Below are positions 24,771-26,074 of a stretch of 26,074 nucleotides of DNA, one piece after another. Position 1 is the stretch's first letter. The number at the start of each line of letters is the position of its first letter. The stretch spans positions 1 to 26,074 of the forward strand of contig CAJGDX010000023.1 of NCBI GenBank assembly GCA_904502185.1, read 5' to 3'. Below the pieces are notes generated by a model. That model was not told the DNA's origin. It saw nothing but the letters and a program-made list of their open reading frames with translations, and did no database searches. A program made the translations under genes and the position numbers. Source of the DNA: an uncultured Bacteroidaceae bacterium. Its GTDB lineage: Bacteria; Bacteroidota; Bacteroidia; Bacteroidales; Bacteroidaceae.

Positions 24771-24904
24771 TACATATTACACGCACAGTTTCCAAGGTGT
24801 CAGGCGAAAGAAAAAAGATAAAACTGTCAAAATTATTCCAACATATAGTACAACCCAAAAGCTCACCCAAAAAACACAAATAACAATAACACCCTAGCAT
24901 CAAC
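24771..24904. other. Non-coding spacer
   Basis: To about 24856 this is the diverged tail of the second tRNA duplication unit. The remainder is A/C-rich with no gene, hairpin or promoter that I can support, up to the T-run (on the minus strand) of the ncRNA terminator. Confidence 0.6.
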
Positions 24905-24946
24905 ATAACACAAAAAACAGACAAGCCGCGCTATTGCGCGGCTTGT
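24905..24946 (-). terminator. Terminator of the minus-strand ncRNA
   Basis: An 11-bp G+C-rich stem, ACAAGCCGCGC/GCGCGGCTTGT (24921-24931 with 24936-24946), with a 4-base loop. On the minus strand it is followed by CTGTTTTTTG, a proper T-tract. Confidence 0.92.
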
Positions 24947-25137
24947 TGTATAAGAAAGTTTTGCTACACCGATAGAACGATAAAACTCCGAGTATGTAAG
25001 ATTTGAGAGTTTCACCTCTTTGTAATCCACTGGCACTAAATGCTACCCGAAGGCGTGGCCCGCCATTGAAAATGAAACTTATCTCGGTTTTATTAAAATA
25101 ATTGATGAGTTTCCCAGTCATCAAATGCAGCAAAACC
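24920..25137 (-). ncRNA. Structured small RNA, about 190-220 nt (6S-like or Bacteroidales-1-type candidate)
   Basis: A free-standing transcription unit without a credible protein. It has a full consensus promoter (25143-25173), an expected start near 25137, and a strong terminator. The 5' and 3' ends pair over 13 bp (25126-25138 with 24956-24968; two G-U pairs). Inside, 25087-25093 pairs with 24980-24986, CTCG at 25083-25086 with 24989-24992, and 25073-25079 with 25008-25014, making one long interrupted hairpin. A side hairpin TTGATGA/TCATCAA lies at 25102-25124. A long rod with a closing stem is the shape of 6S RNA, the RNA polymerase-binding regulator. Promoter-to-terminator units near ribosomal protein genes also recall the Bacteroidales-1 candidate RNA. 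I cannot choose between these by eye. Mature length depends on whether the terminator hairpin is kept. Confidence 0.75.
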
Positions 25138-25142
25138 TATGG

Positions 25143-25173
25143 CAAATATACATAGTGAAAACAGAAAAACAAA
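25143..25173 (-). promoter_or_regulatory. Consensus promoter of the ncRNA
   Basis: The minus strand reads TTTG (25170-25173), exactly 19 bases, then TATATTTG (25143-25150). This is a perfect match to the Bacteroides -33/-7 consensus and the best promoter in the window, suggesting strong expression. Confidence 0.85.
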
Positions 25174-25347
25174 CATTTTGTCTATATTTTTTTGCTAAAA
25201 AAATAAAAGGGAAAGCAATTCATCTATCAATCAAGAATATACAGAGCTAAAAAAATGGCCACACGAAGAACTGCCACAACCGCACAAACCGCCCACAACG
25301 CACGGCAAATCCCCGCAAAAAGCCTTGGAACGACAAGAGAGCACACC
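25174..25347. other. Non-coding spacer, nothing recognised
   Basis: Between the ncRNA promoter and the rplT terminator. It contains one short plus-strand frame (about 50 codons from 25256) that is low-complexity, runs through the rplT terminator and has no family resemblance. No RNA gene or repeat was seen. Confidence 0.5.
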
Positions 25348-25387
25348 ATTAAAAACAGAAATGGGACATGCTATGCGCATGTCCCAT
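25348..25387 (-). terminator. Terminator after rplT
   Basis: Stem ATGGGACATGC/GCATGTCCCAT (25361-25371 with 25377-25387), 5-base loop. The minus-strand continuation is TTCTGTTTTTAA. It lies 26 bases beyond the rplT stop. Confidence 0.9.
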
Positions 25388-25413
25388 ACTGTATCGTTTT
25401 CTTGACCTGAAGA

Positions 25414-25758
25414 TTACTTAACCTTGTCAACGATAGCTTTGAAAGCTGCGGGGTTGTTCATTGCGAGGTCAGCGAGAACCTTACGGTTGATCTCGATGCC
25501 AGCCTTGTGCAATGCACCCATCAACTGAGAGTATGACATACCCTCGAGACGAGCAGCTGCGTTGATACGCTGAATCCACAATGCGCGGAATTCGCGTTTC
25601 TTGTTACGACGGTCACGGAAAGCGTAAGTAAGACCTTTTTCCCATGTGTTTTTAGCAACGGTCCAAACGTTCTTTCTTGCACCAAAGTAACCTCTGGTCA
25701 GACCTAAAATTTACTTTCTTCTTGCTCTTGAAGCAACGTGATTTACTGATCTTGGCAT
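25414..25758 (-). CDS. rplT: 50S ribosomal protein L20, reading frame interrupted by TAA at codon 16
   Basis: L20 (bL20) is an early 23S rRNA-binding assembly protein of the large subunit. The frame reads MPRSVNHVASRARRK, then TAA at 25711-25713, then continues ILGLTRGYFGARKN and on in perfect register to the natural stop at 25414, 114 codons in total. Everything after the stop is intact (VAKNTWEKGLTYAFRDRR, LWIQRINAAARLEGMSYSQL, KAGIEINRKVLADLA). Codon 16 is Lys in homologues, so a single A-to-T change (AAA to TAA) explains it; no frameshift is involved. Other genes here end with TAA, so this is not a reassigned code. The likeliest cause is a sequencing or assembly error, next a true mutation; recoding is least likely. 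It is 77 bases downstream of rpmI, in the usual infC-rpmI-rplT order. Confidence 0.9.
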
Positions 25759-25835
25759 AGTTTTGTTTTTTTTGAATGTTAGCGCCGCTATCGAGCGGTC
25801 TTCAAGCTAAATACATTCGGTTAATAATTGATTAC

Positions 25836-26033
25836 TTAGCGCAAAGCCAACAATTCTTTTACGCTTTTTAAGTTTGAAGAGTCGAGAACTGTAAACTTAA
25901 CGAGGTTACGTTTCTGTTTCTTTGTCTTCTTTGTCAGGATGTGGCTGTGGTAAGCATGTTTCCTTTTGATTTTACCCGTTCCGGTAAGAGCGAATCTTTT
26001 TTTGGCACCGGAGTTAGTTTTAACTTTTGGCAT
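25836..26033 (-). CDS. rpmI: 50S ribosomal protein L35
   Basis: A 65-residue basic ribosomal protein (bL35) of the large subunit. It starts MPKVKTNSGAKKRFALTGTGKIKRKHAYHSH in the manner of the family and ends VKELLAL-R. It is followed by rplT after 77 bases. The gene upstream would be infC, beyond the window's right edge; the 41 bases before the start are A+T-rich with no visible Shine-Dalgarno, as expected for this phylum. Confidence 0.96.
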   Translation of the reverse strand: MPKVKTNSGAKKRFALTGTGKIKRKHAYHSHILTKKTKKQKRNLVKFTVLDSSNLKSVKELLALR

Positions 26034-26074
26034 TTCTTAAAAATTAATAGTTAATATATAATACGGTAATGTAC

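Larger units (their letters stand above)
24367..24856 (+). repeat. Tandem duplication of a tRNA-Gln transcription unit
   Basis: Two copies (about 24367-24612 and 24613-24856, period 245-246 bases) each hold promoter, tRNA, terminator and about 90 bases of downstream sequence. The tRNA and terminator hairpin are identical. The promoter flank and distal tail have diverged by substitutions and small indels. Confidence 0.9.

Noticed and set aside
24414..24883. Two similar small plus-strand frames of 72 and 84 codons
   Set aside because: They read through the duplicated tRNA genes and terminators; their similarity only reflects the tandem duplication.
24900..25133. 77-codon minus-strand frame
   Set aside because: It coincides with the ncRNA and its terminator; no start signal, no recognisable family, and the strong RNA pairing explains the sequence better.
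25256..25411. About 50-codon plus-strand frame before rplT
   Set aside because: Low-complexity Thr/Ala-rich peptide that runs through the rplT terminator hairpin; no support as a gene.
1..26074. Insertion sequences, prophage or integrative element genes
   Set aside because: No transposase, integrase, relaxase or terminal repeat was recognised, and no tRNA gene is followed by a duplicated 3' fragment that would mark an attachment site.

Overview
The window is a chromosomal segment of a Bacteroidales bacterium, probably a gut Bacteroides/Prevotella relative; I cannot name the genus. The evidence is the promoters (TTTG, about 19 bases, TAnnTTTG), the scarcity of Shine-Dalgarno sites, families largely confined to Bacteroidetes (DUF4494, DUF5683), and the gene orders parA-parB-DUF5683-lytic transglycosylase-rsh and rsfS-ftsH-cdsA facing surE-lpxB. 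Most of it is core genome. The accessory parts are the glycoside hydrolases and one TPR/TIR gene pair.

Layout. 1-3.6 kb: the 3' part of a GH36 alpha-galactosidase and a secreted GH33 sialidase, each with a strong terminator. 3.7-7.4 kb: a two-gene operon of an exported TPR-repeat protein and a membrane-anchored TIR protein, A+T-rich in its first gene and with near-identical internal repeats. 7.4-8.6 kb: a YggS-type PLP protein and a DUF4494 protein on the minus strand. 8.7-10 kb: a LolC/E-type permease. 10-16.2 kb, minus strand: parA, parB, DUF5683, a LysM lytic transglycosylase and a bifunctional (p)ppGpp synthetase/hydrolase. 16.5-18.8 kb: a secreted GH84 beta-N-acetylglucosaminidase. 18.9-20.9 kb: surE and lpxB. 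20.8-24.2 kb, minus strand: cdsA, ftsH and rsfS. 24.4-24.8 kb: two identical tRNA-Gln(CUG) genes in a tandem duplication that includes promoter and terminator. 24.9-25.14 kb: a structured non-coding RNA on the minus strand with its own consensus promoter and terminator. 25.4-26.03 kb: rplT and rpmI on the minus strand. The rplT frame carries an in-frame TAA at codon 16.

How the genes fit together. The sialidase, GH84 enzyme and alpha-galactosidase are all suited to trimming host O-glycans, although they are not in one operon and no SusC/SusD pair is visible. The par-to-rsh block combines chromosome segregation, wall remodelling and stringent response. The lpxB/cdsA/ftsH area combines lipid A synthesis, phospholipid synthesis and membrane proteolysis.

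The best candidate for an undescribed system is the TPR/TIR pair. A periplasmic TPR protein and a TIR protein with an N-terminal cytoplasmic TIR domain, one membrane helix and a periplasmic beta-sandwich-like tail look like an envelope sensor coupled to a possible NAD-consuming effector. The rplT stop codon and the ncRNA are the next most interesting observations.
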